From an uncultured bacterium (GTDB lineage Bacteria; Cyanobacteriota; Vampirovibrionia; Gastranaerophilales; Gastranaerophilaceae): a stretch of 7,164 bases of DNA. Positions 1 through 6,798 of the stretch are shown here, piece after piece (positions within the stretch are counted from its first letter, which is position 1; every line of letters starts with the position of its first letter). The position numbers and the translations under genes are program-made. The notes beneath the pieces were generated by a model that saw nothing but the letters and a program-made list of their open reading frames with translations, was not told where the DNA came from and ran no database searches. Where the stretch lies: the NCBI GenBank assembly GCA_945910925.1, contig CAMDZX010000096.1:1-7164 (forward strand), read 5' to 3'.

Positions 1-644
1 AAAATCGGAGTTTTAAAATAACTGAATGTGGCTTGTTCTTACAATATCATCCAAGCATTTGGAGTTGTATTTATAAAAGAGAATTTATAGATAAACACAA
101 TATTCGTTTTGTCGAAGCACCCGGAGCAGGTTGGACGGATAACCCGTTTCAAGTTCAGACAATGTGCTTGGCAGAAAGAATTAATTATACGCCAAACGCA
201 TATTACTATTGGCGAAGACTAAATAAAGACGAGTCTGATGATTTGAAAGATTATACAATACCATTTAAAAGAACTAATGAAATACATCAATGGCTTGAAG
301 AAAATAATATAACGGATGATGAAATATTATCTAATTTATATTCAAGAGAATTATCATATGCATCAATTATATTAGGGAAAAAAGATTTAGCAGATATTAG
401 TGAAGTAATAAACCTAATAAATAAAATGACAAAGCACATAGATAAGGATTTGATTTTTTCTTTAAAAAACATAAAAAAGAATAATAAGAAAAAATTTAAA
501 TTAATTCTAGAGCAACCATTAAAATTTAGAAAAAAAATTTTATTTGAAAAATTTAAAAAGAATCTAATAAGTATCAGATGGAACAAAAGAGAAAAAAGAG
601 TAATTTTGCTTGGAAGAACTGTTTTAAGGGGGAATAATGCCTAA
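1..644 (+). CDS. Glycosyltransferase, GT2-like, C-terminal part (5' end outside window)
   Basis: The reading frame is open from base 3 to the TAA at 642-644, giving 213 visible residues. The TTG at base 33 is not a credible start because the frame continues upstream to the window edge, so the gene begins before the window. The catalytic GT-A domain (the DDGS and DxD-type motifs) is not visible. The assignment rests on similarity to the next gene: both share the block PSIWS-x-IYKR-x-F-x3-NIRF-x-E-x2-GA-x3-D, followed by a YYxR element, which forms the C-terminal subdomain of this GT2 subfamily (in gene 2 it starts at residue 156). The last 30 or so residues are Lys/Arg-rich and end in a hydrophobic tail (SIR, then VILLG) that resembles the tails of the next proteins. 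The gene overlaps the next by 8 bp. Donor and acceptor sugars cannot be told from the sequence. Family assignment is fairly sure; function beyond sugar transfer is inference. Confidence 0.8.
   Translation, partial: NRSFKITECGLFLQYHPSIWSCIYKREFIDKHNIRFVEAPGAGWTDNPFQVQTMCLAERINYTPNAYYYWRRLNKDESDDLKDYTIPFKRTNEIHQWLEENNITDDEILSNLYSRELSYASIILGKKDLADISEVINLINKMTKHIDKDLIFSLKNIKKNNKKKFKLILEQPLKFRKKILFEKFKKNLISIRWNKREKRVILLGRTVLRGNNA
626..632 (+). promoter_or_regulatory. Ribosome binding site of the second glycosyltransferase gene
   Basis: The purine run AAGGGGG ends four bases before the ATG at 637 and lies inside the last codons of the preceding gene. It supports the 637 start and reinitiation after the upstream stop at 642-644. 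Confidence 0.6.
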
Positions 645-1716
645 GGTATCAGTAATAATACCTGTTTATAATGTGGAAAAATATTTGAGAGAATGTCTTG
701 ATAGTGTTATTAATCAAACACTTGCGGATATAGAAATCATTGTGGTGGATGATGGTAGTCCTGATAACTGCCCTCAAATTTGTGATGAATATGCATTAAA
801 AGATAATCGTATAAAAGTTATACATAAAGAAAACGGCGGTTATGGTTCTGCGATGAATGTCGGTTTAGATAATGCAACAGGAGATTATATCGGAATATTA
901 GAACCGGATGATTTTGTTAAAAATACTATGTTTGAAGATTTGTATAGCCTTGCTGATAAAAATAATCTTGATATGGTTAAATCTGATTTTTATTACTATA
1001 CAACCTCAAATAAATCAGCACGACAAGCAGGACTGATAAAAAAGAAAAATGAAAATAAAGTATTGTCAGCAAAAGATGATATTTTTATGCTAAAACTTCC
1101 ACCATCAATTTGGAGTGCAATATACAAAAGAAGTTTTTTAAATAAAAATAATATTAGATTTTTAGAAACAGCAGGTGCAAGCTTTCAAGATACCTCTTTT
1201 GCATTCAAGACTTTAGCGACTGCAAAAAGATTAATGTTTACTTCTAAACCTTATGTCTATTATCGACAAGATAATGAAAACTCCTCAATTCATAGCAAAG
1301 ATAAAGTTTATAATATTTGCTATGAATGGGAAGAAATTACAAAATACATAAATAAAAGACCAAAAATTAAAGAAGTTGTTAATCAAGTTAAATTATCAAC
1401 TCAATTTAATGCGTATAAGTGGAATTTGGTTAGAATTGACGAGTGTTACAAAGATGAATTTATAGAAAAGTACCAACAAACTTTTCAAGAATATGTAGAT
1501 AACAATGAAATTCAAAACGATTTTTATATCAAGGCAAGTAAAAACGAATTACAAATACTTTTGAATGACAAAAAAGCTTACAGAAAATTTATTGATGAAG
1601 TTACAAGAAAGCATCAAGAAAAAAACAAAAGAAGAAAACTATTCTCTATCAGAATAAATTCTTCAAGAATTAGTATTGTATTATTTGGAAAACAAATTTG
1701 GGAGATTGCGGTATAA
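637..1716 (+). CDS. Glycosyltransferase family 2 (EPDD-type)
   Basis: A complete 359-residue protein, predicted to transfer a sugar from a nucleotide donor to a growing glycan at the cytoplasmic side of the membrane. The GT-A fold of GT2 is clear. The N-terminal strand SVIIPVYNVEKYL (residues 5-17) is followed by the nucleotide-binding VDDGS (37-41), the NGGYGSAMN loop (66-74) and the acidic metal-binding segment EPDD (89-92). Here Glu takes the place of the usual first Asp of DxDD. Residues from about 150 on form the subfamily C-terminal domain with PSIWS (156-160), shared with the truncated gene upstream. The end of the protein (residues 335-359) is a tail with LFSIR, then IVLFGK. The ATG at 637 is chosen because the domain begins directly there and a purine-rich Shine-Dalgarno precedes it. 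It overlaps the upstream gene by 8 bp and its stop shares one base with the next start. Sugar specificity is unknown. Confidence 0.92.
   Translation: MPKVSVIIPVYNVEKYLRECLDSVINQTLADIEIIVVDDGSPDNCPQICDEYALKDNRIKVIHKENGGYGSAMNVGLDNATGDYIGILEPDDFVKNTMFEDLYSLADKNNLDMVKSDFYYYTTSNKSARQAGLIKKKNENKVLSAKDDIFMLKLPPSIWSAIYKRSFLNKNNIRFLETAGASFQDTSFAFKTLATAKRLMFTSKPYVYYRQDNENSSIHSKDKVYNICYEWEEITKYINKRPKIKEVVNQVKLSTQFNAYKWNLVRIDECYKDEFIEKYQQTFQEYVDNNEIQNDFYIKASKNELQILLNDKKAYRKFIDEVTRKHQEKNKRRKLFSIRINSSRISIVLFGKQIWEIAV
1700..1704 (+). promoter_or_regulatory. Weak ribosome binding site deciding the ATG at 1716
   Basis: GGGAG lies 11 bases before ATG 1716. The longer alternative, TTG at 1698, has no Shine-Dalgarno of its own and would place this site inside the coding region. 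The DUF4422 domain also begins right after the ATG. The spacing is long, so translational coupling through the TAATG overlap probably contributes. Confidence 0.5.
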
Positions 1717-3587
1717 TGACTAATACGAAAATATACATTTCTTATCACAAAAAAAGTCCTTTGTTTAAGTCGGATGTCTTGTACCCGATTCATGTAGGGC
1801 GGGCGTTAGCCGATAAAAATCAGGATTTTGACTGGCTTACTCAAAACATGATCGGCGATGATACAGGAGATAATATTTCATCTAAAAATCCTAATTACTG
1901 CGAGCTTACCGCTCAGTATTGGGCATGGAAAAATGATAAATCTTCCGATTATATCGGGTTTATGCATTACAGAAGACATCTCAATTTTAACACGAAAGTT
2001 TCGTACAGCGAAAACAAATGGGGGCTGGTTGACTCTGATGATAATACCGATGTGTATATTGAAAAGTTCGGACTAAACTCAACGAATATTAATAGTCTTT
2101 TAAGTGAATATGATATTATAACCGTTGCCCCTTGGTCGGTTGATAATGCAGGTTCTAAAAATAATTATGACCACTACAAAAGCTCTGATCCGAAACTCCA
2201 TATTGAAGATTATGATAAAACTCTTCAAATTTTAAGAACAAAATATCCCGAATACTCTGCGGATGTTGAAAAATATAATTCGTCAGGTTGCGGGTATTAC
2301 ACAAATATTTATGTTATGAAAAGAAGCATTTTCAATGATTATTGCGAATGGTTATTTGACATTTTGTTTGAGGTTGAAAAACTTACGGATATTTCGGGGT
2401 ATGATTTTCAAGAGGCTCGTATTTTCGGATATTTGTCTGAGTGGCTTTTCGGAATTTATTTGACACATATTAAGCGAGAAAGACTACTTAAAGTAAAAGA
2501 ATTACAGCGCACTGTTTTGAATAATATGCACGTTCAAGACAATTCGCGTTTTAATGTATGTTTTGCAACGGATAATAACTATGCGCAGCACTGTGGTGTT
2601 GCGGTGACTTCGCTTTTAAAAAATACAAAATGTCCTCAAAATTTTGATATATTGATTTTGAATGACGGAAGTTTGTCTCGCAAAAACAGGCAAAAGTTTA
2701 AACGTTTGGAACAAAATTTCCCGGGTACAAACATCTTTTTGTTAACCATTGACAACTCCGTATTCAAAGATTTTCCTATAATGGAAAATACTCATTTTAC
2801 GGAGGCAGTTTATTACAGATTTATTATTCCTAAAGTATTGAACAAGATTGATAAGATTGTGTATTTGGATTCCGATTTAGTTGTTAATTCGGATTTGGTA
2901 GAGCTGTTTAACGTTGATATCGGCGAAAATTACATTGGAGCAGTACAAGATATAATTGGGTACGAAAATCAGGAACGATTAAATTTAAATTCCGAAAGAT
3001 ATTATTGTAACTCGGGTGTTTTGATTATGAATTTAAAAGCAATGCGAAATGATAATATTTCTGAGCGACTTATAAACTGGACAAACGAAAATAAAGAACT
3101 TATAATGTGGCCAGATCAGGATGTTATTAATGTTGTTCTTGAAGACAAGATTTATTATCTGGATTTAAGTTGGAATTTGCAAGAGTTTCCGAATGCTCCT
3201 TATGATTTTGATAAAGAAGATATTGATAAAGCCGTTAAATCGCCGAAAATTATCCATTACATTGGGCATATAAAACCGTGGCAAAGTTATTTTAAACGTA
3301 TGTATTCCAATAAATATTTTGAGATGTTACTTTTGTCACCTTGGAAGGGGCGTATTGTAAAAATCGTATTATTGCAACTTATTTCAGCTTTTAAGAACAT
3401 GTTTTATATCCGAAATGTTGGGGTACATAAAGTTATTTCTATTTTGGGAATAAAGTTGAAAATTAAATTGAAACGCCTTGAAGAACGAGAGCTTAACAAG
3501 GAGTTAAAAAGGCAGTCCCGCCAAATTAATTCCGCTAAGAAAGATTTGTCACAAGTAAACGAGGAGTTCATTGATGCCAAAGGTTAG
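1716..3587 (+). CDS. Bifunctional DUF4422 - GT8 glycosyltransferase fusion
   Basis: A 623-residue protein with two putative sugar-transfer domains. Residues 1 to about 235 match DUF4422, a family found in capsule and exopolysaccharide loci: IYISYHK (6-12), then YCELTAQYWAWKN (61-73) and DYIGFMHYRRHL (78-89). Residues 278 to about 525 are a GT8 (retaining, metal-dependent) domain: FATDNNYA near its start, the metal-binding DSD (385-387), NSG (432-434), DQD (467-469) and HYIGHIKPW (514-522), whose His normally completes the metal site. All expected GT8 residues are present, so this domain looks active. A hydrophobic/basic tail follows (residues about 563-586, with SILGIKLKIK), then a highly charged, possibly coiled-coil end. 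The gene touches the upstream one (TAATG) and overlaps the next by 14 bp. Its GC content is visibly higher than that of its neighbours. Having both domains suggests two successive sugar additions by one protein; this is inference, and DUF4422 chemistry is less well defined. Confidence 0.9.
   Translation: MTNTKIYISYHKKSPLFKSDVLYPIHVGRALADKNQDFDWLTQNMIGDDTGDNISSKNPNYCELTAQYWAWKNDKSSDYIGFMHYRRHLNFNTKVSYSENKWGLVDSDDNTDVYIEKFGLNSTNINSLLSEYDIITVAPWSVDNAGSKNNYDHYKSSDPKLHIEDYDKTLQILRTKYPEYSADVEKYNSSGCGYYTNIYVMKRSIFNDYCEWLFDILFEVEKLTDISGYDFQEARIFGYLSEWLFGIYLTHIKRERLLKVKELQRTVLNNMHVQDNSRFNVCFATDNNYAQHCGVAVTSLLKNTKCPQNFDILILNDGSLSRKNRQKFKRLEQNFPGTNIFLLTIDNSVFKDFPIMENTHFTEAVYYRFIIPKVLNKIDKIVYLDSDLVVNSDLVELFNVDIGENYIGAVQDIIGYENQERLNLNSERYYCNSGVLIMNLKAMRNDNISERLINWTNENKELIMWPDQDVINVVLEDKIYYLDLSWNLQEFPNAPYDFDKEDIDKAVKSPKIIHYIGHIKPWQSYFKRMYSNKYFEMLLLSPWKGRIVKIVLLQLISAFKNMFYIRNVGVHKVISILGIKLKIKLKRLEERELNKELKRQSRQINSAKKDLSQVNEEFIDAKG
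3561..3566 (+). promoter_or_regulatory. Strong ribosome binding site deciding the ATG at 3574
   Basis: GAGGAG lies seven bases before ATG 3574, close to ideal spacing. The adjacent TTG at 3571 would be only four bases away. The ATG also gives an MPKVS start matching that of the GT2 gene at 637. The site encodes Glu-Glu near the end of the upstream protein. Confidence 0.75.
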
Positions 3588-5733
3588 TGTAGTTATACCT
3601 GTATACAATGTTGAAAAATACCTGCGGGAATGTCTGGATAGTGTTGTAAATCAAACCTTGAAAGATATCGAGATTATTTGCGTAAACGACGGTTCTACTG
3701 ATAATTCTCTTAACATCCTTGAAGAATATGCCTTAAGAGATAAACGAATTAAAATTATAAATAAAAAAAATGGAGGATTGTCATCTGCAAGGAATGAAGG
3801 GCTTAAATATATATCAGGAGAACTTTGTCATTTTTTAGATAGCGACGATTTCATTGAGCAAAACTTGTATGAAAATGCCATATCTATTTTTCAAAATTTT
3901 AATATTGATTATTTATGTTTTAGTTCAAAATCTTTTATAGATGGAGAAGGTGTTATCCAAAACCAGCGTGATATAGATAATTATATATGTACCAAAAGAG
4001 ATGGTTTATATGATGTTAATTTCGATATTTCAAAAGATACAAATATACATGTATGGAATAAAATTTTTAAAACCTCAAAAATTAAACAAAACAATTTACA
4101 TTTTATTGAAGGATTACTTTATGAAGACATATATTTTATGTGGATGTATGTGTTTTTATCTAAAAAAGTATATTTTGTAAATGATACATATCATCATTAT
4201 AGAATACGTTCAAATTCTATTATGGAAAAAACAACCCAAAATCTTAGTCTTAAAACCGGCATCGATCACTTGCTGAATTGGTATGAATTATTTAAAACAC
4301 TATCTAAAGATAAATATTTATTTTTAAATAATTTTGATAACCTGTATAAATTACTGGAAATTTATACTATTAGAACACGAGAAATGGTTCCCAATAATAG
4401 CACAATTTATGTAGAAAAATTAAAGCAAAAATATCTTTTGGAATTAAATTATACTAAAAATGTTTTAGATGATAATCATCATTCAATTATTGTAGATAAT
4501 AAAATTAAATATAAACCTATAGAAAAAATATTTTCTATAAAAACAAATCCAGATGGTAAACATAAAATATTAAGATTTGCGTTTATTAAGATAAAGCTTC
4601 AAATATCTTTACTGGCTCGGGTCTTAAAAGTTATAAAAAAAGAAAACAATATTAATTATAAAAACGAAACTTGTTTTAAAAATAATGAAATTATTGCTTG
4701 TTTAAATAATTTTAAGGATTTCTATTTTTTACCTAATAAAGGGAATTTGGGTGATATGGCTATTGCTACGGCATGTTATCAATTTTTTGATAGCATGAGG
4801 TTAAGTTATAAAATTATTGATATGACTAAATATGAAGAATATTTGAATTCTCCGATAAATCTAGTTTATGGTGGAGGTGGATTATTTACAAGTTATTATC
4901 GCCCATATTATCAAGATATATTAAAAATTTTTAAATCTAAAAATTTAAAACAGGTTATAATACTTCCTGCAAGTTTTTATGATTGCGATGATGTATTGGA
5001 ATGTTTAGATGAAAGATTTACTGTTTTTTGCAGAGAAAAGAACAGTCTCGATTATTGTTTATCAAAAAATAAAAAAGCAAAATTCGTATTAGCAGATGAT
5101 ATGGTATTATCACTTAATACTGAGGTTTTAAATAATGATAATTACAATACAACAAATATAAAAACTAATATAAAATGCATTAATGTAAATGATTCAAAAA
5201 TGTTATATGATTATTATTTAAATGTAATTGGTAAATTTAATAGAACTCTTAAAAACTCTAGTAATATAGGATATTTCTTTAGGACAGATAAAGAATCCAA
5301 TGTTGATATAATGAAAGAAATTTATTCTCTGATTGACTTGTCATTGGTTGCTAATTCATTTTGTTCTGATAAGTCTTTTACAAATATAATGATAAAACAT
5401 TTCTTTAAAATGTTAGATAGTTATGAATACATAGTTACAGATAGATTGCATATTGGTATTTGTTCAGCATTGCTAAATAAGAAAGTTTTATTATTAGATA
5501 ATTCTTATAAAAAAGTATCTAATGTTCTAAAGAATTCAATGTCAAACTATAACAATATAAGAATTTTTGATAGTTTTAACGAAATCAAGACAATATTAAA
5601 CAATGAAAATAATACCATATTTGAGCAAAATAAAAAATTAATTCCAGTATTAACTTATGAAGAATTTTTAGCACAATGGTTAAGTGAAGAAAATTTTAAT
5701 GCTGAAAAAATTTATTGGAGAGAAATATTATGA
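3574..5733 (+). CDS. Bifunctional GT2 glycosyltransferase - polysaccharide pyruvyl transferase fusion
   Basis: A 719-residue two-domain protein. Residues 1 to about 300 are a GT2 domain: VSVVIPVYNVEKYL at the N-terminus, VNDGS (37-41), NGGLSSARN and the classical metal-binding DSDD (89-92). Residues 318-343 form a linker resembling the C-terminal tails of neighbouring glycosyltransferases (KIFSIK, then FIKIK). Residues about 375-705 match the polysaccharide pyruvyl transferase family, which moves enolpyruvate from phosphoenolpyruvate to a sugar to make a pyruvate ketal: GNLGD (390-394), GGGGLF (433-438), REKNS (from 487), RTDKE (570-574) and TDRLH (622-626), followed by the expected LLLDNSYKKV segment. 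The protein may add a sugar and acidify a residue of the same repeat unit. It overlaps the upstream gene by 14 bp and the next by 4 bp (ATGA). The first 150 or so bases are richer in GC than the rest. Domain calls are firm; the acceptor is unknown, and whether both activities act in succession is inference. Confidence 0.9.
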   Translation: MPKVSVVIPVYNVEKYLRECLDSVVNQTLKDIEIICVNDGSTDNSLNILEEYALRDKRIKIINKKNGGLSSARNEGLKYISGELCHFLDSDDFIEQNLYENAISIFQNFNIDYLCFSSKSFIDGEGVIQNQRDIDNYICTKRDGLYDVNFDISKDTNIHVWNKIFKTSKIKQNNLHFIEGLLYEDIYFMWMYVFLSKKVYFVNDTYHHYRIRSNSIMEKTTQNLSLKTGIDHLLNWYELFKTLSKDKYLFLNNFDNLYKLLEIYTIRTREMVPNNSTIYVEKLKQKYLLELNYTKNVLDDNHHSIIVDNKIKYKPIEKIFSIKTNPDGKHKILRFAFIKIKLQISLLARVLKVIKKENNINYKNETCFKNNEIIACLNNFKDFYFLPNKGNLGDMAIATACYQFFDSMRLSYKIIDMTKYEEYLNSPINLVYGGGGLFTSYYRPYYQDILKIFKSKNLKQVIILPASFYDCDDVLECLDERFTVFCREKNSLDYCLSKNKKAKFVLADDMVLSLNTEVLNNDNYNTTNIKTNIKCINVNDSKMLYDYYLNVIGKFNRTLKNSSNIGYFFRTDKESNVDIMKEIYSLIDLSLVANSFCSDKSFTNIMIKHFFKMLDSYEYIVTDRLHIGICSALLNKKVLLLDNSYKKVSNVLKNSMSNYNNIRIFDSFNEIKTILNNENNTIFEQNKKLIPVLTYEEFLAQWLSEENFNAEKIYWREIL
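5717..5720 (+). promoter_or_regulatory. Ribosome binding site deciding the ATG at 5730
   Basis: GGAG lies nine bases before ATG 5730. The alternative TTG at 5715 would put this motif inside the coding region and has no site of its own. ATG 5730 also forms the typical ATGA stop-start overlap with the upstream gene. Confidence 0.65.
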
Positions 5734-6779
5734 CCGATAAGATAAAACGATTTATAGATTGTAATTTCCCGGTAAAAACCTGTAATTTGCGTTGCCATTA
5801 TTGTTATGTGACTCAAAATAGAGAGTTTGAAAAGGAATTGCCAAAGTTTAAATATACCCCGGAACATATTACTAAAGCTCTCTCAAAAGAAAGACTTGGA
5901 GGTGTTTGTAATATAAATATTTGTGGAGAGGGTGAGACAATGTTACCTCCCGAAATAATTCCAATTACAAAAGGGTTGTTGGAGAATGGGCATTATGTAA
6001 ATCTTATTACAAATGGAACTATCTCAAAGAGATTTGATGAATTGTGCGAATTTCCAAAAGAATTATTATCTCGTTTGTTTATAAAATTTTCGTTTCAATT
6101 TTTAGAATTAAAACGATTACATTTACTGGGTACTTATGTAGAGAATGTTCATAAAATGCAACAAGCAGGTGCTTCTTTTTCTATAGAAATAACACCAAAT
6201 GATGAGCTTATTCCTTATATTGAAGAAATTAAACAGTTTTCTATAGACAATTTCGGAGCATTGCCCCACATTACTGTTGCGAGAAATAATATGGATAAAA
6301 ACTTACCGATATTAACAAACTTATCAAGAACGGAATACCAAAAAGTTTGGGGGCAATTTAATTCAGAAATGTTCAACTATAAAATGAAATGTTTTAATGT
6401 AAAAAGAAAAGAATTTTGTTATGCAGGTGCATGGACTGCTTTTTTAATGATGGGTAGCGGAGAATTAAAACAGTGTTACCTTGGGAAAACTATTAATTCA
6501 AATATTTATGAAAATATAGATAAACCTATTGATTTTAATATGCCTATTGGATATAAATGTCCTGACGCCCATTGTTTTAATTCACATGCTTGGTTATGTT
6601 TTGGAGATATTCCTGAACATCAAGCACCTACATATGCAGAAATTAGGAACAGAATATGCAATGACGGCTCAGAATGGCTAAAACCCAAGATAAAAAATTT
6701 TTTCAGCACAAAACTGGAAGAATCAAATAAAAAAATTTCTTTATTAAAAAAAATACAAATGAAATGCCAATTGCAATAA
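5730..6779 (+). CDS. Radical SAM protein with SPASM-like cysteine-rich C-terminus
   Basis: A 349-residue protein of the radical SAM superfamily. These enzymes use a [4Fe-4S] cluster to cleave S-adenosylmethionine and start radical chemistry in the cytoplasm. The cluster motif CNLRCHYC gives Cys18, Cys22 and Cys25 in the CxxxCxxC pattern, preceded by an N-terminal strand. GEGE (66-69) stands where the SAM-contacting GGEP-type motif is expected, and NLITNGT follows in the next strand. The C-terminal part has a second set of cysteines: C221, C230, C249, C277, C282 and C290. The spacing around C230-x18-C249 (with MGSGEL between) recalls SPASM/twitch auxiliary-cluster domains, which usually bind one or two further Fe-S clusters. 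The gene starts inside the stop of the pyruvyl transferase fusion gene. No small precursor-peptide gene is visible nearby, so a sugar or lipid-linked glycan substrate seems likelier than a peptide, but that is inference. The superfamily is certain; the reaction is unknown. Confidence 0.9.
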   Translation: MTDKIKRFIDCNFPVKTCNLRCHYCYVTQNREFEKELPKFKYTPEHITKALSKERLGGVCNINICGEGETMLPPEIIPITKGLLENGHYVNLITNGTISKRFDELCEFPKELLSRLFIKFSFQFLELKRLHLLGTYVENVHKMQQAGASFSIEITPNDELIPYIEEIKQFSIDNFGALPHITVARNNMDKNLPILTNLSRTEYQKVWGQFNSEMFNYKMKCFNVKRKEFCYAGAWTAFLMMGSGELKQCYLGKTINSNIYENIDKPIDFNMPIGYKCPDAHCFNSHAWLCFGDIPEHQAPTYAEIRNRICNDGSEWLKPKIKNFFSTKLEESNKKISLLKKIQMKCQLQ

Positions 6780-6788
6780 AATTTAGAG

Positions 6789-6795
6789 AAGGAAG
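6789..6795 (+). promoter_or_regulatory. Ribosome binding site of the last gene
   Basis: AAGGAAG ends three bases before ATG 6799 (its AAGGA core is five bases away). It sits in the only true intergenic gap in the window, 19 bases long, which shows no promoter-like or terminator-like structure. Confidence 0.6.
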
Positions 6796-6798
6796 TTT

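Noticed and set aside
287..586. Open frame of about 99 codons on the minus strand
   Set aside because: It lies antisense to the well-supported first glycosyltransferase gene. Its Phe/Leu/Ile-rich translation is what the Lys/Asn-rich sense strand would give by complement.
1698..1715. Longer starts at TTG codons (1698, 3571 and 5715) for genes 3, 4 and 5
   Set aside because: In each case an ATG lies slightly downstream at better spacing from a Shine-Dalgarno motif, and the protein family begins directly after the ATG.
1858..2076. Open frame of 72 codons on the plus strand in another phase
   Set aside because: It is fully inside the DUF4422 coding region, which has strong family motifs there, and has no ribosome binding site or recognisable protein.
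3763..3770. Run of eight A in gene 4, with similar runs near 530-537 and 6746-6753, as possible phase-variation or slippage tracts
   Set aside because: Eight-A runs are expected by chance in sequence this AT-rich, they encode ordinary Lys-rich stretches, and all frames are intact across them. Comparison of reads or strains would be needed to revive the idea.
5730..6779. Radical SAM gene as part of a ribosomal-peptide (RiPP) cluster
   Set aside because: No precursor peptide, peptidase or transporter is visible, and all neighbours are glycan enzymes. Flanking sequence outside the window could still change this.
6780..6798. Gap between the radical SAM gene and the last gene as a promoter or terminator site
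   Set aside because: Nineteen bases hold only a ribosome binding site. No inverted repeat with a T-run and no -35/-10 pair can be recognised.
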